Assembly (NCBI GenBank): GCA_021737645.1
Contig: JAIPDO010000009.1
Span: forward strand, 20,984-84,983
Source of the DNA: Desulfarculaceae bacterium
GTDB taxonomy: Bacteria > Desulfobacterota > Desulfarculia > Desulfarculales > Desulfarculaceae
DNA length: 64,000 bases
Direction: 5' to 3'
The notes below the pieces were generated by a model. It searched no databases. It saw only the letters and a list, made by a program, of their open reading frames with translations, and was not told the origin of the DNA. Within the stretch, counting starts at the first letter, position 1, and each line of letters opens with the position of its first letter. The position numbers and the translations under genes are program-made. Of the stretch, positions 1-11,452 are shown one piece after another.

Positions 1-1269
<1,269 letters not shown>

Positions 1270-1270
<1 letters not shown>

Positions 1271-1821
1271 TAGGCGTAATCACCCCTTCTCAAAGAATCC
1301 TTCAAAGTTTCCAGCTGCGTCTTAACGGTGCCGTCCAGAACCAGGTCTCCAATCTGGGCCCTTACACCGCCGATGAGACTGGAATCCTCCTTGACTTCCA
1401 CCACAACATCACTTCCGGCCAGCTTGGTGAGCACTTCCTTGAGGCGGCTGATTTCCTCGTCGCTAAGCGCCGCCGCGGTTGACACCTCGGCCCGGGTGAT
1501 GCCCTTCTCCTCGTCAAGCTGGCGGGTGTAAACCCGGCTGATGTCGCTGGTAGCCGCAATGCGGCCCCGGTCCATGAGCAGACGGAAGAAGTTATTTGCT
1601 ATGGGGCTAAGCCCCAGCTTGTCCAGAAAAGTGTTCAGGAGCTTGCTGCGGTCCTCGAAGTCGATGGCCGGACTGGCCAACACCTGCTCCAGCTCGGGAG
1701 AGGCGGCGAACAGGTCGGAGACCTCGGCCAACTCCTTTCCGTATTGATCCAGGTTCCCGTCTTCCTTGCCTATCTCAAGCAAGGCCCTGGCATAGCGTTT
1801 GGCTACGATGAGGCTGGTCAC
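1270..1821 (-). CDS. atpH: ATP synthase F1 subunit delta
   Basis: 183 aa, [22 protein letters not shown]...; operon position between b and alpha subunits. Confidence 0.95.
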
Positions 1822-2402
1822 TGTACCTCCTGCGAAACCTTGGCCAAGTACTCATCCACCAGGCGAGTCTGGTCTTCGGAGTTGATTTTTTCCTTGAGCA
1901 GGTCCTCGGCCAGGGCGGCGCTCATCTCGGCCACATCCCTGCGCAGCTCGGCCTTGGCCTGGGCGGTTTCCTGCTCAATGGTGAAACTGGCCTGTTCCTT
2001 GATGCGCTGGGCGGTGGTTTCGGCGCCGCTTATGATGGCCGCCTTTTCCTTTTCACCCATGGCCCGGAACTCGGCCAAGATTTTCTCGTGTTCCCCGGCT
2101 GCGTCGGCCAGGCGCTGTTCCATGAGCGCGTAGGCCCGCCGGGCCTCCTCGCGCTTGGCTTCCAGCTCTTCCAGCTCGGACTTTATCTGATCCACCCGAG
2201 AACTCAGGCCGCTCTTGAGGGGCTTTCTGAGCACCACCACCAACACGGCCACCAGGACCGCGAAGTTCATGATGCGGTAGATGAAGTCCCACATCTGATG
2301 GTCGCTTACGCCGCCGCCGCCGGAGGCCAGGGCCAGCCCGGCGCTCAGGGCGATCATGGCCAGGGCGGGCAGGAGGGGCAGCAACTTTCGAGCTAGTCTC
2401 AT
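1818..2402 (-). CDS. atpF: ATP synthase F0 subunit b
   Basis: N-terminal TM then long charged coiled coil (LRKPLKSGLSSRVDQIKSELEELEAKREEARRAY); overlaps atpH by 4 nt. Confidence 0.93.
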   Translation of the reverse strand: MRLARKLLPLLPALAMIALSAGLALASGGGGVSDHQMWDFIYRIMNFAVLVAVLVVVLRKPLKSGLSSRVDQIKSELEELEAKREEARRAYALMEQRLADAAGEHEKILAEFRAMGEKEKAAIISGAETTAQRIKEQASFTIEQETAQAKAELRRDVAEMSAALAEDLLKEKINSEDQTRLVDEYLAKVSQEVQ

Positions 2403-2833
2403 TGCAGGCTCCTCCCCAAAATTTTCTGGGCCAACTCCCGCCCGAAGGACTGGACTTGACCCTTTAGATCTTCGCGCGCCTGGCCGATCTCGCCCACGAT
2501 CTCCTCGCGGACCGCAGCCACGGTTTTTTCCATCTCGGCGGTGGCCGCGTCGATGATCTCGCGCTCGGCGCCGTGGGCCTGGGTTTTCATCTCTTCGCGA
2601 ACCTCGGCCCCGTCTCGTCTGGCCTGAACCAGATTGGCCTCCATCTCGGCGGCCTTGGCCTTGGTGCCCTCTTCCGAAGAGGTGATGTCGCCGGAAAGCT
2701 GGGCCACTTTTTCCGCCCGCTGCTTGATGATGCCCCGGATGGGCTTGTACAGCAGGAAGTTAAGCGCCACCAGCAACACCAAGAAGTTGCCGATCTGCCA
2801 GAACAAGGAGGCGTCTATGTCAATACTGACCAT
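2399..2833 (-). CDS. ATP synthase F0 subunit b' (second b-type subunit)
   Basis: MVSIDIDASLFWQIGNFLVLLVALNFLLYKPIRGIIKQRAEKVAQL..., b'-like; start set at 2833 rather than the longer ORF. Confidence 0.9.
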   Translation of the reverse strand: MVSIDIDASLFWQIGNFLVLLVALNFLLYKPIRGIIKQRAEKVAQLSGDITSSEEGTKAKAAEMEANLVQARRDGAEVREEMKTQAHGAEREIIDAATAEMEKTVAAVREEIVGEIGQAREDLKGQVQSFGRELAQKILGRSLQ

Positions 2834-3077
2834 AAGACCTTTGTGCTCCCGCAACTAGGGGGAAAGGTGGCGGCACCTTCCCAGAATTATGTTTCCAGCC
2901 CTGCTTGCGAAAAAAATTACTTGAAAATAGCCCGGTTAAGGACACCAGCCCCGCTCAGCCCCAAAGCCGAGGAAGTCTGTTACCAAAAACACAAGCTGCG
3001 ACCTTGTACAATATTTAACAGGACGTGTCAAAACTTTTTTTGCCTTACCGGGCCCTTAAGCCGCTTTCCCCTCCGCC

Positions 3078-3482
3078 CTATCCGGGCCGGGAAATCAACT
3101 CGAGGCGGCCGGCCTCCTCCTGTTTCTCGTCCAGGGCCATATGGCAGCGTCCCTCGAAGCGAACACCCTCTTCCATGACCACCAATGGAGCGCTGAGATC
3201 GCCGGTTAGATGGCCCGGTTTTTTCAGCTCTATACGCTCCCCGGCCTTGACGTTGCCGGTCAAATGACCGCTGATAATCACCTGGGTGGCCTCTATCTCG
3301 GCCTCGACCACGGCGCTGGGCCCTATAAGCACGGTTCCCCGGCCCTGTATGCGGCCCTGAAACTCGCCCTCCAGGTGGGCCTGGCCGGTGAAGGTTAGCT
3401 CGCCTTGCTGGCGAACCCCCTTACCCAGATAGAAACTCACTCCGGATTCATGGTTGCGTTTTCTCACACGCCGCCTCCCCAT
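3078..3482 (-). CDS. bactofilin family (polymer-forming cytoskeletal) protein
   Basis: FYLGKGVRQQGELTFTGQAHLEGEFQGRIQGRGTVLIGPSAVVEAEIEATQVIISGHLTGNVKAGERIELKKPGHLTGDL: repeated beta-helix pattern of bactofilins. Confidence 0.9.
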   Translation of the reverse strand: MGRRRVRKRNHESGVSFYLGKGVRQQGELTFTGQAHLEGEFQGRIQGRGTVLIGPSAVVEAEIEATQVIISGHLTGNVKAGERIELKKPGHLTGDLSAPLVVMEEGVRFEGRCHMALDEKQEEAGRLELISRPG

Positions 3483-3623
3483 GACTTCAGTACCGGCCCA
3501 GGACCGGTCCCATGGAATTTTGTTATCTCAATGCTGTGTACCGCGCCGGCCCCGAAAAACCGGCTCTTGAGGGGAGACAATATCTCCCTAGCACGCGGGG
3601 CGGGCGGGGGGCAAGTTAAAAGG

Positions 3624-4421
3624 TTACTTGCGCAAGGCCGCCCCGGGCGGACGGGGGGCGGTATAGGGCTTTTTCTGCTTATAGAGCTGCAAGCGGCGCA
3701 GCAAGGGCTCCGGCGCGGGCTCATCGCCCTGGGAGCCCCGGGCGAGATCCGCCGCCTGCACCTGGACCGCCACCGCCTGAATGTAATCCCCGGCCCGGGC
3801 CATGGCCGCGGCCAGGGTGTCCAGGGTGCCTTGGTTGCGGTCTATGAACACCGCTTGGCGGGCCATCTCCAGGGCCTCGGCCCCGTTTATGAACTTGGGG
3901 TCCGGGCAGGTGGCCAGAAGCCAGGCCTTGGCCTGGTAAGCCTGGCCGTAGCCCGGCTCCACCTCGATGGAGCGGTTGAAGTCGTCCAGGGCTTTTTGGT
4001 ATTGCCCCAGCGTCTGCCAGGTAAGGCCCCGGTTGGTGTAGAGCATGCCCCAGGTGGTGTTGACATCGATGGCCTTGGCGTAGTCGGCCATGGCCTGATC
4101 GTAGCTTTTTTGGGCGCGTTTTTTGTCGCCCTGGGTGAGAAAAAACTCTCCCTGGTCGGCCCAGGCGGCGGCGCGGTCGTTGTAGGCCACGGACATGCCG
4201 TATGGTCCCAGATTTCCGGAATCGATCGCCAGGGTGTAGAGCCTGAGCGCCTCGGCCAGCTCGCCCTGGCGGTGGGAGTCCAGGCCCCGGTTCACGTCGG
4301 CCTGGGCCCACTGGTAGGCTCCGGCCGCACCGGCGGACAACAGCAGCGCCAGGCACAGGGCCGTCGCCGCCCAGAGTTGCCCGCGGCCCAGCGCCGTATT
4401 TATCTTTTCCGTGATGATCAT
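3624..4421 (-). CDS. tetratricopeptide-repeat protein, membrane anchored
   Basis: N-terminal TM plus TPR units (YTNRGLTWQTLGQYQKALDDFNRSIEVEPGYGQAYQAKAWLLA). Confidence 0.85.
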   Translation of the reverse strand: MIITEKINTALGRGQLWAATALCLALLLSAGAAGAYQWAQADVNRGLDSHRQGELAEALRLYTLAIDSGNLGPYGMSVAYNDRAAAWADQGEFFLTQGDKKRAQKSYDQAMADYAKAIDVNTTWGMLYTNRGLTWQTLGQYQKALDDFNRSIEVEPGYGQAYQAKAWLLATCPDPKFINGAEALEMARQAVFIDRNQGTLDTLAAAMARAGDYIQAVAVQVQAADLARGSQGDEPAPEPLLRRLQLYKQKKPYTAPRPPGAALRK

Positions 4422-4511
4422 AGTTTAGGAATTTAGCACGGCGCACCCCGTGGGTAAAGGCGGCCCCTTTGGCCGGCGGGGCAGGGTGGGTGGCCTGGTC
4501 CCGCCGCGCGC

Positions 4512-4540
4512 TTGCTCTGCCCGGCCTCGCAATGACGGCT
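4512..4540. repeat. partial copy of type A intergenic repeat (CTGCCCGGCCTCGCAATGAC)
   Basis: Shares CTGCCCGGCCTCGCAATGAC with 19560-19577 and, inverted, 26963 and 54040. Confidence 0.6.
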
Positions 4541-4574
4541 ATAGGCTTTACGGGTCGGAAATTATCTCGTCTTC

Positions 4575-4702
4575 AGCGGCTTCGCCCAGGTGTTCGTGGC
4601 CTAGGCGTCCGGCGAGCGCAGACCGCAGGCGTATATGCCAATACGCCGAGGAGGCGAGCGCCGCCCGCAACGAAGCATAGCGCCGCCTGGCGAAGCCGCC
4701 TA
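4575..4702. repeat. type C structured intergenic repeat
   Basis: AGGTGTTCGTGG..AGGCGTCCGGCGAGCG + hairpin GGCGTAT/ATACGCC + GCCGCCTGGCGAAGCCGCC; related to 32404, 36720 and 36836 copies. Confidence 0.7.
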
Positions 4703-5806
4703 AGGTCGGTGGAAAATGAAGCGCCGCATAGCAACGCCCTGGATAAGACCCAGCGCGGCCATGGTGGTGATAAGCGAGGAGCCGCCGTAGCTGATGAAGG
4801 GCAGGGGGATGCCCACCACCGGGAACAGGCCCAGCACCATGCCCACGTTGATCACCGCGGGCCAGAAGATCATGGCCGTGCCGCCCATCACCAACAGCAG
4901 GCTTTGGCGGTCCTTGGCCCGGTAGGCGATGGCGATGCCCCGGTAGACGATGGCCGCCACCAGCAAGAGCACCACCATGCCGCCGATAAAGCCCCACTCC
5001 TCGGCCAGCACCGAAAAGGCGAAGTCGGTGTGCTGCTCGGGCAAAAAGTGCAACTGGCTCTGGGTGCCGGCCAAAAACCCCTTGCCCATGAACTGGCCCG
5101 AGCCCACCGCGATCTTGGACTGGATGAGGTGGTAGGCCGAGCCCAGGGGATCGCTCTCCGGGTCCAGAAAGCTGAAGATGCGCTGCTTCTGATAGTCCTT
5201 CATGAAGCGCCAGACCAGGGGCAGGGCCACCACCATGCCCCCTCCGGCGATGGCCAGGTCCCGGAGCTTGACCCCGTTGATCAGGATGACGCTTCCGGCC
5301 ACCATGAGCACCAACAGGCAGGTGCCCAGGTCCGGCTCCTTGAGAATGAGCAGGGCCGGGATCAGGGCCAGGCCCACGGGGATGATGAGCTGGTGCAGGC
5401 GGTAGGGCTCGGTCTGGTCGCGGCGCTGGAAATAGGCGGCCAACACCAGCACCGCCGCCAGCCGCGCCAGCTCCGAGGGCTGGATAACCATGGGACCCAG
5501 GGCCAGCCAGCGCTGGCTGCCGCCGATTACCTTGCCCCAGAACAGAACCGCGATGAGCAGTATCACCACCAGCACGTAGAAGGGGTAGGCGATGGTGCTC
5601 AGGCGCTGAGGGCCGACCATGGCCACGGCCAGCATAACCACAAGGCCCAGGCCCATCCAGTAGGTCTGCTTTAGGTACACCGGCATGCCCGAACCGGTGA
5701 AGGAGCTGGCCGCAGAGTAAAGGTTGATCACCCCACAGGCGCCCAGGGCCAGCACCAGGATGAGCAGCAGCCAGTCGAAGCTTGACACCAGGCGGCGGTC
5801 TATCAT
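4700..5806 (-). CDS. rodA: rod shape-determining SEDS protein RodA
   Basis: MIDRRLVSSFDWLLLILVLALGACGVINLYSAASSFTG...; ATGA overlap with mrdA; multi-TM SEDS motifs. Confidence 0.96.
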   Translation of the reverse strand: MIDRRLVSSFDWLLLILVLALGACGVINLYSAASSFTGSGMPVYLKQTYWMGLGLVVMLAVAMVGPQRLSTIAYPFYVLVVILLIAVLFWGKVIGGSQRWLALGPMVIQPSELARLAAVLVLAAYFQRRDQTEPYRLHQLIIPVGLALIPALLILKEPDLGTCLLVLMVAGSVILINGVKLRDLAIAGGGMVVALPLVWRFMKDYQKQRIFSFLDPESDPLGSAYHLIQSKIAVGSGQFMGKGFLAGTQSQLHFLPEQHTDFAFSVLAEEWGFIGGMVVLLLVAAIVYRGIAIAYRAKDRQSLLLVMGGTAMIFWPAVINVGMVLGLFPVVGIPLPFISYGGSSLITTMAALGLIQGVAMRRFIFHRP

Positions 5807-7758
5807 GTGCCCGCTCCCGGCCGGAGGGGTTTTTTCTTGGGCGCCGGCTTGGCCTTGGGCTTGGGTTTGGCCTGGGGTGGGGTTTTGGGCTCGGGCTCGG
5901 GGATGCCGAAGTAGGCCCGCATCACCGCCGCCGCCACCGGCCCGGCGGCGGAGCCGCCGTGGCCGCCGTGCTCCACCACCACCCCCACCGCGATGGTGGG
6001 GTTCTCCACCGGGGCGTAGGCCACGAAAAGGGCGTGGGAACGGTATTTCCAGGGCACGTTTTCTTCGGCGCCAAAGGATTTCTCGAACTTGAGGCCCACC
6101 ACCTGGGCGGTGCCGGTCTTGCCGCCCACGGTGATGCCCGGCAGCCGGGCCAGGCGGGCGGTGCCGTGGGGCTCGTTGACCACGGCGGACAAGCCCTTGG
6201 CGATGGTGTCCAGGTGCTCGGGAGCGATGGGCACCCTGGCCTTGACCGGCTCGGGGGCGGGCACCGCCTCGCCGCCGGGCGGGGTCACCGTCTTGACCAG
6301 GGAGGGGGTCACCAACATGCCGCCGTTGGCCACCACCGCGGTCATACGGGCCATCTGCAGGGGAGTGACCAGGGTGAAGCTTTGGCCGATGGCCAGCGAC
6401 AGGGTCTCGCCGTCCTGCCAGGGCTCCTTGAAGCGCTTCTTTTTCCACTTGGAGTCGGGCACCAGGCCCGGCGACTCGTGGGGCAGGCTTATGCCCGTGG
6501 GCCGCCCCAGGCCGAAGGCCCGGGCCCACTTGGCCAGGCGATCCACCCCCAGCTTGAGGCCGGTCTTGTAAAAGAAAACATCGCAGGACTCGCGGATGGC
6601 CTTGTGGATGTCGGTGTAGCCGTGGCCGCCCTTCTTGTAGGCCCAGCAGCGGTAATAGCGGCGGCCGAAGGGCATCTGCCCGGCGCAGAAAAAACGGGTG
6701 GTGAGGTTGATGGCCTTTTCGGCCAGCCCGGCGGCGGCGGTGATGATCTTATAGGTGGAGCCCGGCGGGTACATGCCGCTGATGGCGCGGTCCTTGAGGG
6801 GATGCTTGGGGTCCTCGGCCAGGGCCTTCCACTGCTTGGTGCTCATGCCGGTGATGAAGTCGTTGGGGTCGAAGGTGGGGCTGGAGTACAGGCACAGCAC
6901 CTGGCCGGTGCGCGGGTCCAGGGCGGCCACCGCCCCAGCCCGGCCGTCCAGGGCCTTGGCCGCCGCTTTTTGCAGATCAAGATTTATGCTCAGGGTGAGG
7001 TCCGCCCCCCGGCTGGCCGGGACCTCCTTGATCAGCTTGATCTCCCGGCCCATGGCGTCCACTTCCACTTGGCGGGCTCCCCGGCTGCCGTGCAGCACCC
7101 GTTCCCGGCTCTTTTCCAGGCCGTAGCGCCCCACCCAGTCGCCCATGCGGTACACCGCCCGGTTGCTGGCTTGCAGCTCCCGCTTGTTTATCTCGCCCAG
7201 ATAGCCGATGACGTGGGCCGCCAGCCGGGGGGCCAGATAGGCCCGCTGGTAGCGCACCAACACCTTCACTCCGGGCAGCTCGTAGCGGAAGGTCTCCAGC
7301 AGGGCCAGTTGGTGGCGGTCCAGATGGTTGCGCAGCACCACCGGCTTGAAGGGCGGCGCCCCCTGGGCGGCCCGCCGCGCCTTGGCGATCTCTTCGGGGC
7401 TCAGGCCCACCAGGTTGTGCAGGCGGCGGGTGAGCACGGCCCAGTCGCCCACGTCCTCGGGGATCACCGCCAGGGTGAAGGCCGGGCGGTTGTCGGCCAA
7501 CAGCCTGCCTTCGGCGTCGAAGATCAGCCCCCGGCTGGGGGCCAGGTCCACCAGGCGGATGCGGTTGTTCTCGCTGAGCAGGCGGAAGTGCTCGCCCTTG
7601 AGAAGCTGAAGAAACCACAGGCGGCCCAAGAGCACCACCAAGGCCAGGCCCACCACCACCGCGGCGGTCAACAGGGCCATGCGGATGTTGGGGTTTTCCC
7701 CCGGCTCCAGGCCGCGCCCCCCCACGGAGGCTGGTTTGGGCACTTGGCTCAGGTTCAC
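5803..7758 (-). CDS. mrdA: penicillin-binding protein 2
   Basis: Transpeptidase motifs (GMYPPGSTYKIITAAAGL, KTGTAQV), mre/rod operon context. Confidence 0.96.
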   Translation of the reverse strand: MNLSQVPKPASVGGRGLEPGENPNIRMALLTAAVVVGLALVVLLGRLWFLQLLKGEHFRLLSENNRIRLVDLAPSRGLIFDAEGRLLADNRPAFTLAVIPEDVGDWAVLTRRLHNLVGLSPEEIAKARRAAQGAPPFKPVVLRNHLDRHQLALLETFRYELPGVKVLVRYQRAYLAPRLAAHVIGYLGEINKRELQASNRAVYRMGDWVGRYGLEKSRERVLHGSRGARQVEVDAMGREIKLIKEVPASRGADLTLSINLDLQKAAAKALDGRAGAVAALDPRTGQVLCLYSSPTFDPNDFITGMSTKQWKALAEDPKHPLKDRAISGMYPPGSTYKIITAAAGLAEKAINLTTRFFCAGQMPFGRRYYRCWAYKKGGHGYTDIHKAIRESCDVFFYKTGLKLGVDRLAKWARAFGLGRPTGISLPHESPGLVPDSKWKKKRFKEPWQDGETLSLAIGQSFTLVTPLQMARMTAVVANGGMLVTPSLVKTVTPPGGEAVPAPEPVKARVPIAPEHLDTIAKGLSAVVNEPHGTARLARLPGITVGGKTGTAQVVGLKFEKSFGAEENVPWKYRSHALFVAYAPVENPTIAVGVVVEHGGHGGSAAGPVAAAVMRAYFGIPEPEPKTPPQAKPKPKAKPAPKKKPLRPGAGT

Positions 7759-8294
7759 GGGGACACCTTGCGCTCAGCGGGCCCGAAGTGGGCCAATATC
7801 CCCACCAGGGCCTCGTTGAGCCCGAAGAACAGGGGCGCGGTGAAGGCGTTGATCAAGGCCTGGGCCAAAAGCAATAGGGGCAGGTTCACCGGCGGCGCGT
7901 AAGAAGGCACGGTCAGGGTCATCGCCCCGGCGGTTAGCAGGTGGGCCAGGATGGTGAGCACTCCCACCGAGAGCATCTGAAACGGCCAGGAGGAGATGTC
8001 CAGCTTGCGCCGGGCCAGTTGGCAGATCACATAGACCACGGTGAAGATCACCACGTTCAGGCCCATGACCCCGCCGGAGATGAGGTCGGCCACGTAGCCC
8101 AGGAACATCACCACCATAAAGCCCAGCACCAGGGGCAGGCGGTAGCCCGCCGAGACCACCAGCACGATGATGGGCTCCAGGCGCAGCGGCCCCAGGGCCC
8201 ACCAGGAAAAGGCGGTGGTGCCCAACACGGCCAAGAGCAGGCCCGTCACGGCGGTGCCCATCGCCCGGGGCCAGCGGCCGGCGCCGCGCTTCAA
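7755..8294 (-). CDS. mreD: rod shape-determining protein MreD
   Basis: Small polytopic membrane protein between mreC and mrdA, ATGA-type overlap. Confidence 0.9.
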   Translation of the reverse strand: MKRGAGRWPRAMGTAVTGLLLAVLGTTAFSWWALGPLRLEPIIVLVVSAGYRLPLVLGFMVVMFLGYVADLISGGVMGLNVVIFTVVYVICQLARRKLDISSWPFQMLSVGVLTILAHLLTAGAMTLTVPSYAPPVNLPLLLLAQALINAFTAPLFFGLNEALVGILAHFGPAERKVSP

Positions 8295-8379
8295 ACCAGC
8301 CTCGCCGGGTCCGCCGGGGTCTGACTATCGTCGCGTTGGGGGCTCCCTATAGTATGGTAGCGCGTCATGGCCACAACCT

Positions 8380-9207
8380 CTATTGATCCAACTGGCGGCG
8401 GCGCAGCAAAACCAGCACCTCCTCCAGCCGCCCGAAATCCACCGCCGGGGTTATCTGCACCCGTTGGAAGGCCCCGTCCTGTCCCTGGCGCACCGCCGAC
8501 ACCGTGCCCACCAAGACCCCCTTGGGGTAGACCCCGGCGGCCCCGCTGGTGATCACCTTGTCCCCCAGGGCCACGTCCTCGGTGTGGATGACGTATTTCA
8601 GGCGCAGCTCGCCGCCGGGCGCGCCCTCCACCACCCCCCGGGCCCGGGAGCGCTGCACGATGACGTCCACCCCGCAGTTGGGGTCGATCAAAAGAAGCAG
8701 CTTTGCGTAATTGGGGCTGGACCAGATGACCCGGCCCACCGCCCCTTGGGCGCATACCACCGGCATGAGCGACTCCACCCCGTCGGCCGCGCCCTTGTTG
8801 ATGATCACCGTCTTGAACTGGGAGCTGGGGTCGGAGCCCACCACCTCGGCGGCCACCATGGGGTAGTCCAGATTTGCCTTGAATTCCAAAAGCTTCTTGA
8901 GCCGCCGGTTGGCCAGCTCCAGTTCGTCGCGGTCCACGGTGCGCTGCTTGAGGGCGGCCAGCTCTTTTTTGAGTCGGTCGTTTTCCTCGGCAGCCTGCAC
9001 CAGGGCGAAGTAGTGGCGCCAGATGGAGTTGAACCAGTCGCCAACCTCGGTGATGCCCCGCTGCACCGGGCCGGTGAGTTCCAACAGGTAGCGCCCGGCG
9101 GGGATGCGCTCCACGCCCTTGCCCGCGCTGAAGGAAAAGTAGGCCAATGCCCCTAATACAAAGAGGCCCACGATAATGGGGAAGCGATACTTGCGGAAAA
9201 AGTTCAC
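8380..9207 (-). CDS. mreC: rod shape-determining protein MreC
   Basis: MNFFRKYRFPIIVGLFVLGALAYFSFS... plus AAEVVGSDPSSQFKTVIINKGAADGV, MreC family. Confidence 0.95.
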   Translation of the reverse strand: MNFFRKYRFPIIVGLFVLGALAYFSFSAGKGVERIPAGRYLLELTGPVQRGITEVGDWFNSIWRHYFALVQAAEENDRLKKELAALKQRTVDRDELELANRRLKKLLEFKANLDYPMVAAEVVGSDPSSQFKTVIINKGAADGVESLMPVVCAQGAVGRVIWSSPNYAKLLLLIDPNCGVDVIVQRSRARGVVEGAPGGELRLKYVIHTEDVALGDKVITSGAAGVYPKGVLVGTVSAVRQGQDGAFQRVQITPAVDFGRLEEVLVLLRRRQLDQ

Positions 9208-9268
9208 GGCGTCATGACCAGGTGTTGCGGCCGTAACCAGGGATGCCGCCGGGACTGTCCGGCGGCAG

Positions 9269-10441
<1,173 letters not shown>

Positions 10442-10519
10442 CTATAATTAAGGTCGAATCTTGGTGACTTGCGCCTTATCCCCCCGATGCGTGGCATACC
10501 GTTTTGTGGCGCTGGGGAT

Positions 10520-10548
10520 TTGACAACAACCCACTCGTGTGATTAACT
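10520..10548 (+). promoter_or_regulatory. possible sigma-70 promoter for rpmH operon
   Basis: TTGACA, 17-nt spacer, TTAACT; -10 match is weak. Confidence 0.35.
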
Positions 10549-10694
10549 TTGCACCTTGCATGGCCGCCCGCCTGCGGGCGCGGGCCCCAGATTTGGCCCC
10601 GCCGACATTCAGGGCGCGCTCAAACCACAGGCCCCGGGCCGGACGACACGTCCGGGCAGGGTCCTATAGCTGTTTTTGTAAAGGGTGGTAACCG

Positions 10695-10829
10695 ATGAAA
10701 CAGACCTATCAACCCAGCAACACCAAGCGCAAGCGCACCCACGGCTTTTTGGTCCGTAGCCGCACCCGCGGAGGCCGTGCCGTTTTGGCGCGCCGCCGCT
10801 CCAAGGGCCGCAAGCGGCTTGCCGTGTGA
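10695..10829 (+). CDS. rpmH: 50S ribosomal protein L34
   Basis: Not in ORF track (44 aa): [44 protein letters not shown]. Confidence 0.98.
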   Translation: MKQTYQPSNTKRKRTHGFLVRSRTRGGRAVLARRRSKGRKRLAV

Positions 10830-10844
10830 GGTCGGCGGGGGCCG

Positions 10845-11210
10845 ATGACCGGAAGGGATTTTTCTCTACCCAAATCGGCGCGCCTCCGCCCCCGCCCCCA
10901 GTTTCTGGCCGTGCAGGGCGATGCCAAGCCCCGCCGCAGCCGCCACTTCACCTTGCTGTGGCGGCCCAACGGCCTGACCCAAAGCCGTATGGGTATCACC
11001 GTGACCCGGCGAGTGGCCGGCGCGGTGGGGCGCAACCGGGTCAAACGCCTGGTGCGCGAGTCCTTCCGGCACTTCCGGGCCCAGCTGCCGCCTGGTCTGG
11101 ACCTGGTGGTGGTGGCCGCTCCCGGAGCCCCCGCTCTCGGCCTATCGCAAGTCCATCAAGAACTGTGGGAGCTTTGCCAATCCCTGACAGCCCCAGAGCC
11201 CCTCGCCTAA
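10845..11210 (+). CDS. rnpA: ribonuclease P protein component
   Basis: MTGRDFSLPKSARLRPRPQF...GITVTRRVAGAVGRNRVKRLVRESFR, RnpA signature; follows rpmH. Confidence 0.96.
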   Translation: MTGRDFSLPKSARLRPRPQFLAVQGDAKPRRSRHFTLLWRPNGLTQSRMGITVTRRVAGAVGRNRVKRLVRESFRHFRAQLPPGLDLVVVAAPGAPALGLSQVHQELWELCQSLTAPEPLA

Positions 11211-11215
11211 ACCCA

Positions 11216-11422
11216 ATGGTTGTGGCGGCGCGGGCACTGGTGCGCCTTTACCAGCTCACCCTGAGCCCCTATCTGGGCGGCCAGTGCCGCTTTTATCCCA
11301 CGTGTTCCAATTACGCCCTTGACGCCCTGGCCAAATACGGCCTGTGGCGCGGGCTGGGCAAGAGCCTCTGGCGAATCGCCCGCTGCCATCCATTCTCCGC
11401 CGGCGGTTACGACCCGGCCTAG
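11216..11422 (+). CDS. yidD: membrane protein insertion efficiency factor YidD
   Basis: MVVAARALVRLYQLTLSPYLGGQCRFYPTCSNYALDALAKYGLWRGLGKSLWRIARCHPFSAGGYDPA. Confidence 0.96.
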   Translation: MVVAARALVRLYQLTLSPYLGGQCRFYPTCSNYALDALAKYGLWRGLGKSLWRIARCHPFSAGGYDPA

Positions 11423-11452
11423 GCCGAGCCGTCCGCCCTGGGAAACGCGATC

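Noticed and set aside
5782-7902. 706 aa plus-strand ORF antisense to mrdA
   Set aside because: G/H/Q/R-rich low-complexity translation typical of the antisense of a high-GC gene; PBP2 on the other strand is unambiguous.
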